A stretch of DNA of 64,000 nucleotides from Cryobacterium sp. PH29-G1 (GCF_030063365.1 NZ_JASISY010000004.1:1-64000), one strand, 5' to 3'. Positions 41,736 to 50,764 are shown, counted from the stretch's first letter. Program-made: numbers and translations. The notes: generated by a model not told the origin, from the sequence alone.

Positions 41736-42665
41736 GTGGTCGCCTATACGCTCAAGCAGTTGCAATATTTCGTGGCTGTCGCCGATCAGGGTTCGATTTC
41801 GGCGGCCGCTGCGTCCGTGCATATCTCGCAGGCGGCCATGTCGCAGGCCCTCACCGAGCTGGAGCGGATCGTGGGCTCTCAGCTGGTGGTCCGCCACCGA
41901 GCGCGAGGCATCGTGGTCACTGCCGTCGGGGTGCATTTTCTGCGTGACGCCAAAGCGTTGGTCCGGCATTCCGAGGAAGTGCAGGGCCGGGTGATCGAAC
42001 GTCAGGATCGCCTCGTCGGACCACTCGTCCTGGGCTGCTACAGCGGCCTCTCGGCCTTCTGGCTTCCCGAGATCGGCCAGGGTTTCGTCAAGCCCAACCC
42101 GGGGCTGGAGGTGAAATTAGTTGAGGGTGACGGCGGGGAACTGCAGGAGCGGATGCTCGACGGCTATCTCGACGCCGTGATCACACACACTCGGCATCTC
42201 ATTCCGCGTATCGGTTGGACGACGGTCATGGCAGGTGTGCCCTACGTGTTGGTGTCGTCGAGTCATTGGGCGGCTGGACGGCAGTCCATCCGCCTGGCCG
42301 AGTTGGCCGACGAGGACTTCGTATCCCTGGACATCCCCTCGGTCAGGGACAACCAGCTGGTCAACCTGCGGCAGTCGGGTCTTGATCCTAAAATCGCCTG
42401 GAAGTCCAGCAGCCTCGAAGCGGTGCGCGGCATGGTGGCCAAGGGGCTCGGATATACGGTCCTGGTGCAGCGACCACCCGTCAATGTCAGCTACGACGCG
42501 CTCCCGCTGACCGTGCTCGAGATTGAAGACGACGTCGGCCACAGCGACATTTGCGTGGCCTACCTGGATTCCGAGCGTATGAGCCTACGCCTGCGGGCAT
42601 TCATCGACTTCTGCGCCGATGCCGGGGCCAGGAAGCAACGCGAAACGGCCAGCCACAAGGGCTGA
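41736..42665 (+). CDS. LysR-family transcriptional regulator
   Basis: About 309 residues: winged helix-turn-helix at residues 3-62 (LKQLQYFVAVADQGSISAAA, HISQAAMSQALTELE) and a periplasmic-binding-protein-like effector domain. GTG 41736 is chosen over the in-frame GTG at 41712 because TACGCT-N6 precedes it and the family normally begins a few residues before LxQLxYFV. It is convergent with the MFS-MBL operon, which it probably activates in response to the transported compound. Confidence 0.9.
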   Translation: MVAYTLKQLQYFVAVADQGSISAAAASVHISQAAMSQALTELERIVGSQLVVRHRARGIVVTAVGVHFLRDAKALVRHSEEVQGRVIERQDRLVGPLVLGCYSGLSAFWLPEIGQGFVKPNPGLEVKLVEGDGGELQERMLDGYLDAVITHTRHLIPRIGWTTVMAGVPYVLVSSSHWAAGRQSIRLAELADEDFVSLDIPSVRDNQLVNLRQSGLDPKIAWKSSSLEAVRGMVAKGLGYTVLVQRPPVNVSYDALPLTVLEIEDDVGHSDICVAYLDSERMSLRLRAFIDFCADAGARKQRETASHKG

Positions 42666-42690
42666 CCGTTCTAGGTGCTACCAGTGGAGG

Positions 42691-44046
42691 CTAGATGTCC
42701 TCCGCGGTGAGGTCCTGGTCTTTGCCTTCCTTGACGGTCAGCAGGCACAGCCCCGCGAGAACGAAAGTTCCCGCCCAGACGGCACCGGCCAGCCAAAGCG
42801 AGCCCCCGGTCGCGAGCACCAGTCCACTGATGACCAGCGGCGTGAATCCGGCGCCCAGGGTCGAGGAGAGCTGATAGACCAGAGAAGCACCGGTATAGCG
42901 AATGCGGGTGGGAAAAAGTTCGGCCGAAAACGCCCCGAACGGTCCGAAGATTGCGGCCTGAACGATGCCGTTTGCGATAAAGAGCGCCAGGGCGAACGAC
43001 CACAATTCGCCCAGTTCCAGCATCCACATGATGGGCATCGCCATGACCGCGCCGGCGATGATGCCGAAAAACATGACCGGTCGACGGCCCAGCTTGTCGG
43101 AATGGCGGGCAGCAAACCAGATGCCGACAACGGTCAACGCCGCGCCGACGGCTTTGACGTTCAGCACATCGGTACGGTCCATGCCGGCACTGTCGACGAC
43201 GTAGGAGATGGCCCAGACGGTCATCAGGCCCTGAACGGTGTAGGAGCTCATGCCGACGAGGGTGCCTTTGACAACGCTCAGCGGATACTTGGTGAGGACC
43301 TCCATGATGGGGATCTTCTTTCCTTCGGCCTTGTGCTCCAACGCCAGAAACAGCGGTGATTCAGATACCTTGAGCCGAATCACGAGGCCGATGGCGATCA
43401 ACACGATGCTGATCAGGAACGGCACACGCCAGCCCCAGCTGAGGAACTGATCGTTGGGAAGGACGGAAACCGCGGAAACGGCGAGGGTGGCCAGTACCGC
43501 ACCGGCCGGTCCGCCCATATTGGCGAAACTGGCCGCGAATCCGCGTCGTTCTTTCGGTGCGTGTTCCAGCGCCATCAACATGGCGCCGCCCCATTCACCG
43601 CCAACGGCCAGGCCCTGAACTATGCGAAGTGCGATGAGAGCGGCCGGGGCGAGCATTCCTATCTGCGCCGTCGTCGGCAACAGTCCGATCAGGACTGTCG
43701 CCAAGCCCATCATGAGCATCGAGGTGATCAAAACCCCCTTGCGGCCGAGCTGGTCGCCGAAGTGACCGAAGACGATACCTCCGATCGGCCGGGCCAGGTA
43801 GCCCACCGCTAGGGTGGCGAACGAGGCGAAGAGGGCCACGGCGGGATCGAGGTTGGTGAAGAAGACCTTGTTGAAAACCAGCGAGGCTGCCGTGGCGTAG
43901 AGGATGAAATCGTAGAACTCGATTGCGCTGCCGATGAAGGAGGACGCGAGGATGCGACGCATCTGTGGGGTGTTGAAGTGTGTCTCCGTCAAGCTCTCCG
44001 GAGTCTGCGCCTCGGCTGACGCGGGCGCAGCTGCTGGTGTGTTCAT
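42691..44046 (-). CDS. MFS transporter, metabolite:H+ symporter (MHS) type
   Basis: A 451-residue, 12-helix permease. The MHS hallmarks are ASSFIGSAIEFYDFILYATA in TM1, ARPIGGIVFGHFGDQLGRKG in the 2-3 loop, and GLAVGGEWGGAMLMALEHAP. Family members import small organic acids, betaines or shikimate-type compounds. Its ATG overlaps the MBL stop by 4 bp, so the two form an operon. Substrate unknown. Confidence 0.9.
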   Translation of the reverse strand: MNTPAAAPASAEAQTPESLTETHFNTPQMRRILASSFIGSAIEFYDFILYATAASLVFNKVFFTNLDPAVALFASFATLAVGYLARPIGGIVFGHFGDQLGRKGVLITSMLMMGLATVLIGLLPTTAQIGMLAPAALIALRIVQGLAVGGEWGGAMLMALEHAPKERRGFAASFANMGGPAGAVLATLAVSAVSVLPNDQFLSWGWRVPFLISIVLIAIGLVIRLKVSESPLFLALEHKAEGKKIPIMEVLTKYPLSVVKGTLVGMSSYTVQGLMTVWAISYVVDSAGMDRTDVLNVKAVGAALTVVGIWFAARHSDKLGRRPVMFFGIIAGAVMAMPIMWMLELGELWSFALALFIANGIVQAAIFGPFGAFSAELFPTRIRYTGASLVYQLSSTLGAGFTPLVISGLVLATGGSLWLAGAVWAGTFVLAGLCLLTVKEGKDQDLTAEDI

Positions 44047-45131
44047 AGGGAAGACGTCATTTCCAATGTCGTGTATGAAAAGTTATCCGCTTCTTTGCGG
44101 ATAACGGTGGTGAATGGAATCACATCCAGGTCGTCAGGGACCAGGAACGGGCCGGAGAAGGCATCGGCATGTGACAGCCAGACGGATATGGGCGTTGTGC
44201 CGGGAACCAGATGGTGCAGTGCCAGCCGTGCCGCTCCTGCTCGGTCGGCGATGGCGATCGCGTCCGGTACGGAGGTGTGCGACCGACGGTGGTGGTCCAT
44301 GGAGGCCTGCGCTTCCTCCGTTCCGACGCTGCCGTAGGCGCGGGAGACCCAATCGAAGTCGATCGCCTCGTGGAGCAGCAGATCGGTACCCTGAGCGAGC
44401 CGGGCGAGATTCTCACAGGGTGCCGTGTCCCCGGAGATGGTCACGGATCCTTCCGCAGTATCGAAGCGGAAGGCGAAAGCCGGTGCGATCGGCGGATGCC
44501 GCACCAGCGTGGCCGTTACCGTCACCAATTCATCACGATAGATTTCGAACGGGATCATACCGATCGGCGTCGGGTTGGAGTTCGGATCGTAACCGATGTC
44601 GTCGGGAACGTGGATATCCGAGGGAATGAAGCGGTCCAGCGGCGAGGGCCGCAACGCGTCAATGACCCTGTCGTTCAAGTCGGCACCGTAGGCGCGCATG
44701 AGGTGCTCGAACATCACCGTCGTGCCCGGCGTGGGCTGCTCCGGGAAGAGCGGCGTGGGTGCAACTACGGCTCGTGGCGATTGGGGCGGCAGCGCGCCGC
44801 GGTCTCCGGGCCCGATGATCCTGATCGGTTCTTGATCAGGGCGGAGGGTGAACAGGCCGAAAATGGCTAGGCTGGCCAGGTCGATGCAGTGGTCCGAGTG
44901 CAGATGAGTGAGAAAAATCCCGCGGAGATTTCCGACGGAGTAGCCGGCCTTCATCAGCTGGTTGCCCACACCCGTTCCGGCATCGACCAGGTACACCGCG
45001 TCGCCCACAACGACCGCAGTGGAGATTCCAGCACGTTTGCCCGCGTTGGCACCGGTCCACCAACGAGGGCCACCCGCTGTGCCGAGGGTGACAACGTGGG
45101 GATTCAGTGATGTGGTATTCGCGATGGCCAT
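44043..45131 (-). CDS. MBL-fold metallo-hydrolase
   Basis: About 362 residues with the metallo-beta-lactamase core: VVTLGTAGGPRWW, the zinc motif LTHLHSDHCIDLA (near residue 75), SGDTAPCENLA and the terminal His of LHHLVPGTTP. The RNase Z/arylsulfatase-like layout suggests a small-molecule ester, lactone or sulfate substrate rather than a beta-lactam. ATG 45131 is preferred over 45182 because homology starts at NPHVVTLG; the upstream frame is AT-rich promoter. Coupled with the MHS permease, it likely processes the imported compound. Confidence 0.85.
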   Translation of the reverse strand: MAIANTTSLNPHVVTLGTAGGPRWWTGANAGKRAGISTAVVVGDAVYLVDAGTGVGNQLMKAGYSVGNLRGIFLTHLHSDHCIDLASLAIFGLFTLRPDQEPIRIIGPGDRGALPPQSPRAVVAPTPLFPEQPTPGTTVMFEHLMRAYGADLNDRVIDALRPSPLDRFIPSDIHVPDDIGYDPNSNPTPIGMIPFEIYRDELVTVTATLVRHPPIAPAFAFRFDTAEGSVTISGDTAPCENLARLAQGTDLLLHEAIDFDWVSRAYGSVGTEEAQASMDHHRRSHTSVPDAIAIADRAGAARLALHHLVPGTTPISVWLSHADAFSGPFLVPDDLDVIPFTTVIRKEADNFSYTTLEMTSSL

Positions 45132-45190
45132 TCCGATCCGCGTCGTCGATGACGCCTTGGGAAGCAACTCTGCCCGTGCCACTGGTTTCT

Positions 45191-45228
45191 GTAAAACTGA
45201 TTAAAACAGTGAGACTTATCGGTTTTAC
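45191..45228. promoter_or_regulatory. candidate operator upstream of the MBL-MFS operon
   Basis: GTAAAAC (45191-45197) and GTTTTAC (45222-45228) form a perfect inverted repeat, and TAAAAC is directly repeated at 45192 and 45202, one helical turn apart. The block is unusually AT-rich for the window and lies 60-97 bp upstream of the MBL start, fitting a LysR-type site. Confidence 0.45.
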
Positions 45229-45300
45229 CTCTGAATGGCCAAATTGGTGCGGCGCATCGTCGCGACATACCATGGGCACACCGGCCCCGTCAGGAGAAGC

Positions 45301-45681
45301 ATGTCTCAGCCCAGTGAAGAACGTGGTTGGCTGGCGCGCACGGTTCTCCCGGGTGGTGACGAGCCTGACCCTCGGTTCACGCTGGCTAACGAGCGCACGT
45401 TCCTGGCCTGGGTTCGAACCTCCCTGGCTTTCCTCGCCGGCGGTCTGGCGCTGGAGGCATTCGCGTTCGAGTCCTTTCCCGACCCGCTGCGCAAGGCGCT
45501 GGCCGTGTTCCTGGTGGCGCTGGGAATGCTGATCAGTGCCGGTGCGGCCGTGCGGTGGGTATCCGTCGAGTCGAGCATGCGGCACAAAAAGCCACTGTCC
45601 CTGCCCATCACGGTTCCGCTCCTCAGCCTCGGCGTTGCCGCTGGCGCGGCGGTCGTGATCATTTTGATCGCCCTGAGTTAG
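45301..45681 (+). CDS. DUF202 (YidH-like) membrane protein
   Basis: A 126-residue protein with the DUF202 signature RFTLANERTFLAWVRTSLAF followed by three transmembrane helices. ATG 45301 is preferred because AGGAGAAG lies just upstream. Its TAG stop shares one base with the GTG of the next DUF202 gene, so the two make a coupled pair. Function unknown. Confidence 0.85.
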   Translation: MSQPSEERGWLARTVLPGGDEPDPRFTLANERTFLAWVRTSLAFLAGGLALEAFAFESFPDPLRKALAVFLVALGMLISAGAAVRWVSVESSMRHKKPLSLPITVPLLSLGVAAGAAVVIILIALS

Positions 45682-46016
45682 TGTCCGGACCATCCTCCGC
45701 GCCCACGCATCAGGATCCCGGGCTGCAACCCGAGCGCACGATACTCGCCTGGGGTCGGACGGCCCTGGCGCTCTTCGTCGCCGCGCTGGTTTTTCTGCGC
45801 TGGTTGCCGCATTACGGTATCTGGATTCTCGTTCTCGTCGGTGCCGCCGGCGCCATCGCCGCCGGCATTTACGGCACGCAGCGCATTCGCTATTCGGCGC
45901 GAGTGCGGGGCATCGCGACGGAAAAATTTCACTCTGATATCGCTGCTATTTTCGCGATCAGCGGCTCCGTGCTGCTGCTGGGTGTGCTGGGCTTAATCAT
46001 GCTGCTGACCAGCTAG
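45681..46016 (+). CDS. second DUF202-type membrane protein
   Basis: A 111-residue protein with GLQPERTILAWGRTALALFV, the same R-x-x-LAWxRT core as the preceding gene, and three helices. GTG start in the TAGTG junction. The pair probably forms a hetero-oligomeric membrane complex; that is inference from coupling and family only. Confidence 0.82.
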   Translation: MSGPSSAPTHQDPGLQPERTILAWGRTALALFVAALVFLRWLPHYGIWILVLVGAAGAIAAGIYGTQRIRYSARVRGIATEKFHSDIAAIFAISGSVLLLGVLGLIMLLTS

Positions 46017-46103
46017 GGTCGGGTTGTGCTCCCGGCCCGCGCGTTGCTCCGCGTGTAATGGCCGTATCGTTCACGCAACCGGGCGGGGCCCCGTGGCCGC
46101 TTG

Positions 46104-46925
46104 CTATCGGACTGACCGAAACAGGCGCACGATCACCCGTGCGCCGATCAGAATTTCCACGGCAGCTGACGGTCGAAGCCACCGTGACCGGGGGATCTCC
46201 ACGAGTCTGCCCTGAAGGAAGCTCGCCACCGTGATGCCCGCCACCGGAGCGGCCCAGGCCGCCAAGGTCAGCGCACGGGCGCGACGGCTTGTTTCATGCC
46301 GCACGGTATACCAGGTCCAGAAAGCGGTGTCAGCAAGAAAGTCTGCCTGCTTCCCAAAAGTCGTCTCGGCGTGCGTGGCTCTGGCGAGCTTGCCGTCGAG
46401 CAGATCGGTGCCGAGCGCCAGTAGCGCTCCGGCTCGCCCCAATCTGTTTTCGAGGGCGGGCAGATTGGCACGAAACAGCGTGATCAGATTGGGCAGACCC
46501 AGATCGTCGTGTTTCTCGAGCAATCCGAGATGGCTGACCGTCATCATCCAGCTGGTCACCGCCCAGAGCCGACCACGCCGGTCGGCCAGCACGGCGATGA
46601 CCAGGTGCAGGGCGGTCGTTTCCAGGAGAGCTCGAGGCCGCAGTCGAGCCTGAACCAGCGACCGAGCGGTGGCGGCGGTGAGAAACTCGGCCCACGCTTG
46701 CGGCCGCCATTGCCCGTGACGCAGCCCGTCGAGCAGAGCGTCGGTGGCTGCGCGGCTGGTCGTTGTGACCAGCGGTGAGCGCCATCGCGTTGGGCGGGGG
46801 TGTCGTCGGTTGTCTTCTATGAGTGGGTTGCCCGTCGTCGAGGACCGATCATCGCGGTCAAGCTGAGCAGGAGGCCAATGGCGATCGCTGCCACCGTCTC
46901 CGCGACGGCGCTGCCCGGTCCCCAC
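46104..46925 (-). CDS. CDP-alcohol phosphatidyltransferase family protein
   Basis: The sequence carries the full CDP-OH-PT motif DGx2ARx8Gx3Dx3D as LDGKLARATHAETTFGKQADFLAD (split near residue 190), with several membrane helices. Such enzymes move an alcohol onto CDP-diacylglycerol or a related CDP donor. The only in-frame ATG (46925) makes the gene overlap the upstream membrane-protein gene by 109 bp; the first ~50 residues look unlike protein and the true start may be a non-standard codon near 46772. C-terminus and motif are solid, start is not. Confidence 0.7.
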   Translation of the reverse strand: MGTGQRRRGDGGSDRHWPPAQLDRDDRSSTTGNPLIEDNRRHPRPTRWRSPLVTTTSRAATDALLDGLRHGQWRPQAWAEFLTAATARSLVQARLRPRALLETTALHLVIAVLADRRGRLWAVTSWMMTVSHLGLLEKHDDLGLPNLITLFRANLPALENRLGRAGALLALGTDLLDGKLARATHAETTFGKQADFLADTAFWTWYTVRHETSRRARALTLAAWAAPVAGITVASFLQGRLVEIPRSRWLRPSAAVEILIGARVIVRLFRSVR

Positions 46926-47260
46926 AGGGTCGGACCCTGCAGGGCCTGAACATTCTCGAGCACGGCCGTTGCGAACATTGAGATTAGAGTACCGCCCGCC
47001 GCAAGGCTCAGCATGGGGCGAAAGGTCAGAGGGCGCTCACGACGCGCGCGAACGTATAGCGCAGCGGCGGCGACCGTGATGAGGGGCGCAAAATGGTAGG
47101 TCGTCGTCGGGTGGGTCGTGGCCATGAGCGCCCAGGTGAGCGCCACGGCGCTCGACACCGCTATCCCTTCGAGCGAGGCACGCCGGAGTGTGGGTGCGAT
47201 GCCGGTGCGGGGTGAGTCCAGCTCTGGTGCCGCTGGGGGCGAGACCGGTGGCTGCGTCAC
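46817..47260 (-). CDS. membrane protein of unknown function
   Basis: About 147 residues: a Pro-rich N-terminal tail and four hydrophobic helices (about 35-55, 62-78, 88-108, 118-138). GTG 47260 overlaps the TGA of the DUF427 gene by 4 bp (GTGA) and is preferred to the GTG at 47284. Unrecognised family; translationally coupled to its neighbours. Confidence 0.6.
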   Translation of the reverse strand: MTQPPVSPPAAPELDSPRTGIAPTLRRASLEGIAVSSAVALTWALMATTHPTTTYHFAPLITVAAAALYVRARRERPLTFRPMLSLAAGGTLISMFATAVLENVQALQGPTLWGPGSAVAETVAAIAIGLLLSLTAMIGPRRRATHS

Positions 47261-47610
47261 TTGCGGTTCATGATGCGGTGGCACAGGGCGACGAAGGGAT
47301 TCTCCTTGCGGTCGCCGTCGTCTTTAACCTTCACGATGTGCACACCTTTACCGAACGCGACATGATTACGGATGCTTTCTGCCGCCGGTGTGGGAGTGGG
47401 GTAGTACCAGGCTGCTTGCACGTTCTTCTGCCCGTCAACGGCAAGCGTGTAATACTTCGCGGTTCCTTTCCACGGGCACTGTGACGTAAGGGAATCGCGG
47501 GAAAAGTATGCGGAGTTCAGCGACTCCTGCGGGAAGTAGTGATTGCCCTCGACGCGGACAGTCTCCTCCGACTCGGCCAGCACGGTGTCATTCCAAATGG
47601 CTTGGTACAT
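47257..47610 (-). CDS. DUF427 domain protein
   Basis: A 117-residue beta-rich protein with family landmarks AIWNDTVLAESEETV, HYFPQESLN, CPWKGTAKYYTLAVDG and AAWYYPTPTPAAESIRNHVA. ATG 47610 has AGGAG 10 nt upstream; the longer frame to 47697 is not supported. Function unknown, no enzymatic motif visible. Divergent from the hydrolase-OsmC gene. Confidence 0.9.
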   Translation of the reverse strand: MYQAIWNDTVLAESEETVRVEGNHYFPQESLNSAYFSRDSLTSQCPWKGTAKYYTLAVDGQKNVQAAWYYPTPTPAAESIRNHVAFGKGVHIVKVKDDGDRKENPFVALCHRIMNRK

Positions 47611-47723
47611 AGGGTTGCTCCTGTTCGTGATGCGCGGTATCGACTCAACTGCACCAACCGTAGGTCGCGTGCCCATCGGGGTTCCGTAATCTGGCACACA
47701 TAACCCAGAGAATATGCATCGTC

Positions 47724-47739
47724 TGTGTGAGAGATCACA
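47724..47739. promoter_or_regulatory. CRP/GlxR-like palindrome
   Basis: TGTGT-GAGAGA-TCACA matches the TGTGA-N6-TCACA consensus of CRP/GlxR regulators with one mismatch. It lies between the divergent DUF427 and hydrolase-OsmC genes, about 80 bp upstream of the latter. Confidence 0.4.
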
Positions 47740-47780
47740 GAACTCGGCCGGTGCCGGCGCCTACCATGCAGGGAGGATGT

Positions 47781-47807
47781 GTACGTCGATAGGTGTACAT
47801 CGATAGG
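47781..47807 (+). repeat. 14-bp-period direct repeat upstream of the hydrolase-OsmC gene
   Basis: GTACGTCGATAGG (47781-47793) and GTACATCGATAGG (47795-47807) differ at one base and are separated by one base. The repeat ends 12 bp before the ATG, so it may overlap the promoter or 5' leader. Confidence 0.7.
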
Positions 47808-47819
47808 GATGGAACAAGC

Positions 47820-49061
47820 ATGAGCAACCAGAGCGCGAGACTGGAATTCACGGGATCCCAAGGGGCGACGTTGGCGGCACGGTTGGACCTGCCGGACTCG
47901 ACGCCCCGGGCGTATGCCTTGTTCGCGCACTGCTTCACCTGTAGTAAAGACGTGTTCGCGGCAGCGCGCATCTCGCGGGCCTTGACCGACTTTGGAATCG
48001 CGGTACTTCGTTTCGATTTCACCGGCTTGGGGCAATCGGGGGGCGACTTTGCCAATACCAACTTCAGCTCAAATATTGAGGATCTGGTTCACGCGGCCGA
48101 TTTTCTCCGCGAACACTATGTGGCCCCTTCGCTCTTGATCGGGCACTCCCTGGGTGGGGCTGCCGTGCTCGCCGTTACCAGCCGCATCCCTGAAGTTCGG
48201 GCGGTCGCCACCATCGGTGCGCCGGCCGATCCTGATCACCTCGCCCATCTTCTGCGCGAGAGCCGTGCGGAGATCGAAGCGTGCGGGGAGGCAGAAGTGC
48301 AACTCGCCGGTCGTACCTTCCGCATCCGTCGACAGTTCCTCGATGACATTGCCGCCCAGCCGCAAGCCGAACGCATCCGCGATCTGGGTGCGGCACTACT
48401 CGTCATGCACTCACCGGTCGATTCCACCGTCGACGTGGACAACGCGCGGCGCATCTACGGTGCAGCCCGGCACCCCAAGTCCTTCGTCGCCCTCGATGGA
48501 GCCGACCACCTTCTGACCAAGCCGGCCGATGCCGCCTTCGCCGCGGGGATGCTCGCAACCTGGGCCAGCCGCTATGCGCTGGACCCGAGTCCGGAGCCGA
48601 TCGTTCCCGAGGTGGTGGCGGACCCGGCCGAAGGACTCGTCGTCGTGTCCGAGAGCGGTACGGGCGCCTTCGCGCAGAACGTCTTAATCGGTCAACATCG
48701 GCTCACCGCTGACGAACCCGAACCGATCGGCACCGACACCGGCCCCTCACCGTATGATTATCTCCTGGCCGGTCTCGGAGCGTGCACGTCGATGACCGTG
48801 CGGATGTACGCCGAGCGTAAGAAGTGGCCGCTGGAAAAGGTCACCGTGACGCTCCGGCACTCCCGAATCCACGCCCAGGATTGTTCCAATTGCGAAACCG
48901 AGACCGGTCAAGTGGATCGGATTGAACGGGTCATCCGTTTTGACGGCGACCTCGACGACGACCAACGGCAGAAGCTGCGCGAGATCGCCGACAAGTGCCC
49001 CGTGCACCGTACCCTGCACTCGGAGATCATTATCGACACCAGCGTCTCTCCGGATCGCTGA
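47820..49061 (+). CDS. alpha/beta hydrolase - OsmC fusion protein
   Basis: A 413-residue bifunctional protein. Residues 1-255 are an alpha/beta hydrolase with nucleophile Ser in [12 protein letters not shown], and candidate Asp (HSPVDSTV) and His (DGADHLLT). Residues 270-413 are an OsmC-type peroxidase domain with the two redox cysteines in [14 protein letters not shown] and KCPVHRTL. OsmC proteins reduce organic hydroperoxides; the hydrolase part may release or recruit esterified substrates. ATG 47820 chosen from the family start. The fusion is known in other bacteria. Confidence 0.9.
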   Translation: MSNQSARLEFTGSQGATLAARLDLPDSTPRAYALFAHCFTCSKDVFAAARISRALTDFGIAVLRFDFTGLGQSGGDFANTNFSSNIEDLVHAADFLREHYVAPSLLIGHSLGGAAVLAVTSRIPEVRAVATIGAPADPDHLAHLLRESRAEIEACGEAEVQLAGRTFRIRRQFLDDIAAQPQAERIRDLGAALLVMHSPVDSTVDVDNARRIYGAARHPKSFVALDGADHLLTKPADAAFAAGMLATWASRYALDPSPEPIVPEVVADPAEGLVVVSESGTGAFAQNVLIGQHRLTADEPEPIGTDTGPSPYDYLLAGLGACTSMTVRMYAERKKWPLEKVTVTLRHSRIHAQDCSNCETETGQVDRIERVIRFDGDLDDDQRQKLREIADKCPVHRTLHSEIIIDTSVSPDR

Positions 49062-49106
49062 GGTCGCCCGGGCGTGCGGCTGGCACTGGGGAGATGCTTG
49101 TGCGCT

Positions 49107-49124
49107 TCATAGCCGACGCATAGA
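49107..49124. promoter_or_regulatory. TCATAGC direct repeat, 11-bp period, upstream of cotH
   Basis: TCATAGC (49107-49113) is followed by GCATAGA (49118-49124), starts 11 bp apart. The same motif with the same period occurs upstream of the DUF4956 gene. Likely binding site of an OmpR-family response regulator. Confidence 0.5.
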
Positions 49125-49166
49125 CGCACTTGGTGGACTGTGGTTTCCCCACCCGGAAGGTACTTC

Positions 49167-50684
49167 ATGCGTCAGTCCACACCCACCGATAGTTTCGGCC
49201 GACCGGCCCGCACACCTGGTCAGGCCCGGTCCAGGGCGGCTGCGAAGCCCATCGCCGCCGTGTTGGTTGGCATTCTTGCTCTGGGCGGCCTGGCGGCCTG
49301 CTCCTCAACCACGTCCGGCGCGTCATCTGCTCTGTCCTCCGAACAGGCCGCCGCTCTGGTCGGCTCGGACTTTTACGACACGAGCCTCGTGCACTCCATC
49401 ACCATCGACTTTGATGAAGCCGAGTATCAGGCCATCCTCGATGCCTACACCGCCACCGGAGACAAAGACTGGATCTCGGCGACGGTCACCATCGACGGCA
49501 CCGTATTCGAGCAGGTGGGGCTGCGGCTCAAGGGTAATTCCAGCCTGCGCGGCGTCGGCTCAGACACCACGGCGAGCGCCGATACCGACGACAGCGGCGA
49601 CGGTTCAGCCAGCACCGATGATCCAGAGACTCTTCCCTGGCTGATCAGGCTGGACAAATATGTTGATGGTCAATCGTATGAGGACCGCACCGAGTTCATC
49701 GTGCGCGGTAACACCACCGAATCCTCGCTCAACGAAGCGGTGGCGCTAGAGCTCATCGGACTCAGCGGGCTCGTCACGGAGAAGTCAGCCGCGGTGCGGT
49801 TGAGCGTGAACGGCGGGGATGAGGCGCTGCGTCTCGTTATGGAGAGCATCGACGATGACCTCTGGAATGACGACACCTTCAGCAGCGACGGCATCACCTA
49901 CAAGGCCGATTCCACCGGTGACTATACCTATCGCGGTGAAGACGCCGCTGACTATGAGGACATCTTCGACCAGAAGACGGGCGAGGACGACCTCACCCCG
50001 TTGACGTCATTCCTGGACTTCATCAACAATTCCGACGACGCGACGTTCAGCGCGGAGCTCGGCAACTACCTCGACGTCGACGCCTTCGCCACCTATCTGG
50101 CTATGGAGGACCTGACCTCGAACGCGGACGATATCGACGGTCGGGGAAACAACTCCTACCTGCGCTATGACAGCGAGACTGGGCTCATGACCGTGGTGGC
50201 CTGGGACGCCAACCTGTCCTTTGGCGCCGCGAACGTTGCAGCCGGCGGTGGCGGCGGTCAGGCTGGCGGCGGTCAGGCTGGCGCGGGTCAGGCTGGCGCG
50301 GGTCAGGCCGGCGATGGTGCGGCAGCAGGCGGTCCACCGGCCGGAGGTGCGGCAGCGGGCGGTCCACCGGCCGGCGGTGCGGCAGCGGGCGGTCCGCCGG
50401 CAGGTGGTCAGGGACTAGGCGATCAGGCCGCCGGCGCCGGCGCGGGCGGAATGGAGGGCAACAACGTGCTGGCAACCCGATTCCTGGCAGATAGCACCTT
50501 CTCTGCTCTCACCGAGACCGCAACGGCCGCACTCACGGCGAGTCTCTATGACAGCGGTGACGCCCAGGCGGTTCTCGACCGCTGGAGCGCCCTGCTGGAG
50601 GAGCAAGCGAGCGACCTGATCGCCACCGACACGCTGCAGAGCGAGGCCGACACCATCGCGGGGTTCTTCACCTCCTCAAACTGA
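49167..50684 (+). CDS. CotH-kinase-like lipoprotein
   Basis: About 505 residues. A lipoprotein signal ends in GGLAAC with the lipid Cys at residue 45. CotH landmarks follow: GLRLKGNSSLRG, ESIDDDLW, and RGNNSYLRYDSETG leading to VVAWDANLSFG, where the usual WDxD ends in Asn. Near residues 364-413 a Gly/Ala/Gln/Pro repeat linker interrupts the domain. CotH proteins are atypical protein kinases. ATG 49167 has GGAAGG upstream. It heads a cluster with DUF4956 and VTC genes. Confidence 0.82.
   Translation: MRQSTPTDSFGRPARTPGQARSRAAAKPIAAVLVGILALGGLAACSSTTSGASSALSSEQAAALVGSDFYDTSLVHSITIDFDEAEYQAILDAYTATGDKDWISATVTIDGTVFEQVGLRLKGNSSLRGVGSDTTASADTDDSGDGSASTDDPETLPWLIRLDKYVDGQSYEDRTEFIVRGNTTESSLNEAVALELIGLSGLVTEKSAAVRLSVNGGDEALRLVMESIDDDLWNDDTFSSDGITYKADSTGDYTYRGEDAADYEDIFDQKTGEDDLTPLTSFLDFINNSDDATFSAELGNYLDVDAFATYLAMEDLTSNADDIDGRGNNSYLRYDSETGLMTVVAWDANLSFGAANVAAGGGGGQAGGGQAGAGQAGAGQAGDGAAAGGPPAGGAAAGGPPAGGAAAGGPPAGGQGLGDQAAGAGAGGMEGNNVLATRFLADSTFSALTETATAALTASLYDSGDAQAVLDRWSALLEEQASDLIATDTLQSEADTIAGFFTSSN
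50256..50405 (+). repeat. coding minisatellite inside cotH
   Basis: Four 15-bp units (50256-50315; GGTCAGGCTGGCGCG type, encoding GQAGA) are followed by three 30-bp units (50316-50405) encoding GAAAGGPPAG. Copies are nearly identical, so copy number probably varies between strains without breaking the frame. Confidence 0.9.
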
Positions 50685-50764
50685 CAGTCCCGGGCCCGCA
50701 CGAGCACGCTGCGTGTCCCTGATCTACCGGTGTCGTGCCACGGATAACGCGACTCGTGCGCGGC

